Assembly: GCA_024653795.1 (NCBI GenBank)
Contig: JANLHY010000002.1
Location: 1-6,147 of the forward strand
Reading direction: 5' to 3'
DNA: 6,147 nt
From: Candidatus Brocadiaceae bacterium
GTDB taxonomy: Bacteria; Planctomycetota; Brocadiia; Brocadiales; Brocadiaceae
The notes below the pieces were generated by a model. That model saw nothing but the letters and a program-made list of their open reading frames with translations. It had not been told where the DNA came from and made no database searches. Made by a program: the position numbers and the translations under genes. This document shows, piece by piece, positions 4,771 through 6,147 of this stretch (its first letter is position 1; every line of letters starts with the position of its first letter).

Positions 4771-5661
4771 ATGAAATTCTGGGAAGAACAAGGGAAGATA
4801 AAAGTTGCAGCGCCTGCAAAAATCAATCTGTTTCTTGAAATATTGGGGAAGCGACAGGATGGTTATCACGAGATCGAAACGGTTATGCAAGAAGTTAGTC
4901 TGTTTGATTACCTTTATATAGAAAATTACGACAAAGGGGTAGCGTTTTCCTGCTCGAATCCGAAACTTGCAACAGGTGAAGAAAATCTCGTTGTCAAAGC
5001 AGTTCGCCTCATGCAGAAAGAGTCAGGAACTTCAAAAGGTGTGAAAATTCATTTGGATAAAAAAATACCAATTGGGGCGGGACTTGGTGGTGGAAGTAGT
5101 GATGCTGTTGCAACATTGTTTGGATTAAACAGGTTATGGCAGCTTGGATATGATGAAAAACAGTTGATGTCACTGGCTGGGAAATTAGGTTCAGACACAC
5201 CATTTTTTGTTATTGGGAATACAGCGATATGTAAAGGACGCGGGGAGGTTGTTACTCCATACCCTTTGAATGTAAAGTATAATTACATAATAATTTATCC
5301 AAGGTTCGAGGTTAGCACGGCGATGGTTTATAAAAATTTCAAAATTAGCTTGACAAGGAATTTAAAAGATGTTAGTTTTTTTTTGCAAAAATTAGAGTCA
5401 GGGAGCCCACAGGAATTGGGGCCTAGTCTACATAATCGCTTAGAAAATGTTGTTTTCGGGCTTTATCCAGGCCTTGAGAAAATTAAAAAAACATTAACAA
5501 AATTTGATTTTTGTGGTACACTTTTATCAGGAAGTGGCTCTGCTTTGTATGGCTTATATAAGGAGGAAGTGGATTCAAAGGAAATTGAATATAAAATAAA
5601 GATGTTGAATATTGGTGATGTGTTTATGGTAACCAATGATTTCCAGGAAACTGCTAAGTGA
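4771..5661 (+). CDS. ispE: 4-diphosphocytidyl-2-C-methyl-D-erythritol kinase
   Basis: GHMP-superfamily kinase that phosphorylates CDP-ME with ATP in the MEP route to isoprenoid precursors (IPP and DMAPP). The start chosen is ATG at 4771, 8 nt after AAGGGG (4757-4762, which overlaps the rsmD stop). A TTG at 4765 would add two residues but sits too close to the ribosome site. The product has 296 residues. Motif 1 is PAKINLFLEI (15-24) with the catalytic Lys17. DGYHEIETVMQ (30-40) follows. The ATP loop is IPIGAGLGGGSSDA (99-112). GSDTPFF (140-146) carries the catalytic Asp142. Motif 3 is LSGSGSALYG (252-261). All key residues are present, so a working enzyme is expected. Confidence 0.97.
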   Translation: MKFWEEQGKIKVAAPAKINLFLEILGKRQDGYHEIETVMQEVSLFDYLYIENYDKGVAFSCSNPKLATGEENLVVKAVRLMQKESGTSKGVKIHLDKKIPIGAGLGGGSSDAVATLFGLNRLWQLGYDEKQLMSLAGKLGSDTPFFVIGNTAICKGRGEVVTPYPLNVKYNYIIIYPRFEVSTAMVYKNFKISLTRNLKDVSFFLQKLESGSPQELGPSLHNRLENVVFGLYPGLEKIKKTLTKFDFCGTLLSGSGSALYGLYKEEVDSKEIEYKIKMLNIGDVFMVTNDFQETAK

Positions 5662-5680
5662 ACAGGAAGGGGGAAGACAA

Positions 5681-6147
5681 TTGAATATTACCGAAGTCAG
5701 GGTGAAGTTAACAGAAGCTAAGAAGAATAGATTACAGGCATTTTGTAGTATTACGATAGATAACGATTTTGTCGTAAGGGATCTAAAGGTTATCGAGGGG
5801 CACAAAGGGGCATTTGTAGCCATGCCCAGTAGAAAACTCACTGACAGATGTCCGAAATGCGGTGGTAAAAATCACTTAATGGCACAATATTGTAATGATT
5901 GTGGTACGAAATTGGATGAAAAACGTGCATCCAAAGGTACAGGCAGATTAAAATTACATGCCGATACGGCCCACCCCATAAATTCAAATTGTAGGGAAGA
6001 GATACAGGAAAAAGTTCTCGCAGCTTACAAAGAAGAGGTTGAAAAATCCAAGAAGCCAGGATATAAACCTCAAAAATATGAAGACCTGGATGACGTAGAT
6101 TATATAGATGAGGCATTAAACGAGGACGTAGACCAAGAAAAATCTGG
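5681..6147 (+). CDS. spoVG: SpoVG-family regulator with inserted zinc ribbon (cut by right edge)
   Basis: SpoVG proteins are small nucleic-acid-binding regulators, known in Firmicutes for roles in division and sporulation and elsewhere as DNA/RNA binders. The start is TTG at 5681, 7 nt after the purine-rich AGGAAGGGGG (5664-5673). The core is NITEVRVKL (2-10), ITIDNDFVVRDLKVIEG (24-40), FVAMPSRKL (45-53), then, after an insertion, HADTAHPINSNCREEIQ (93-109). The insertion between the two core parts holds CPKC (57-60) and CNDC (71-74), a four-cysteine zinc ribbon absent from Bacillus SpoVG. A lysine-rich linker and an acidic tail (about 133-155) follow, with no stop before the edge. It is probably co-transcribed with ispE, 19 nt upstream. 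The role here is unknown; RNA or DNA binding is inferred. Confidence 0.93.
   Translation, partial: MNITEVRVKLTEAKKNRLQAFCSITIDNDFVVRDLKVIEGHKGAFVAMPSRKLTDRCPKCGGKNHLMAQYCNDCGTKLDEKRASKGTGRLKLHADTAHPINSNCREEIQEKVLAAYKEEVEKSKKPGYKPQKYEDLDDVDYIDEALNEDVDQEKS

Overview
This is a bacterial chromosomal window of moderate, slightly AT-rich composition. The best guess is a planctomycete, possibly of the anammox group (Brocadiales). That guess rests on the style of the proteins, above all a SpoVG carrying an inserted zinc ribbon beside ispE and rsmD, and on the many short palindromic repeats. It is an inference, not a database result.

Layout. Minus strand, 1-1794: prfB (release factor 2, with a classical autoregulatory +1 frameshift site) is followed by glyA (serine hydroxymethyltransferase), which runs off the left edge. 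The two overlap by ATGA, and a candidate promoter lies at 1883-1911. Next come a 25-nt inverted repeat and three tandem 12-nt units (1929-2027). A tightly coupled pair of very small membrane proteins follows, 65 and 35 residues, on the minus strand (2035-2340). The stretch 2341-2973 is mostly non-coding. It holds a doublet of REP-like hairpins, a third related hairpin with the same loop but a different stem, and two doubtful minus-strand small ORFs.

Plus strand, 2974 to the right edge: a compact run of five genes behind a good sigma70-type promoter (TTGACT-17-TATCAT at 2900-2928). They are an RmlC-like sugar-nucleotide epimerase, a short-type nucleotidyltransferase (RmlA-like), rsmD (16S rRNA m2G966 methyltransferase), ispE (isoprenoid MEP pathway kinase) and spoVG (nucleic-acid-binding regulator, cut by the right edge). 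Gaps are -4 to about 19 nt, so one transcript is likely.

How the genes relate. The epimerase and thymidylyltransferase pair points to an activated deoxysugar for surface glycans, but rmlB and rmlD are not in the window. rsmD, ispE and spoVG are housekeeping genes. prfB and glyA link translation termination to one-carbon metabolism. I see no CRISPR array, phage, toxin-antitoxin or other clear defence system. The most unusual items are the hairpin family with exchanged stems, the small membrane-protein pair, the zinc ribbon in SpoVG, and altered active-site motifs in RsmD and the epimerase.
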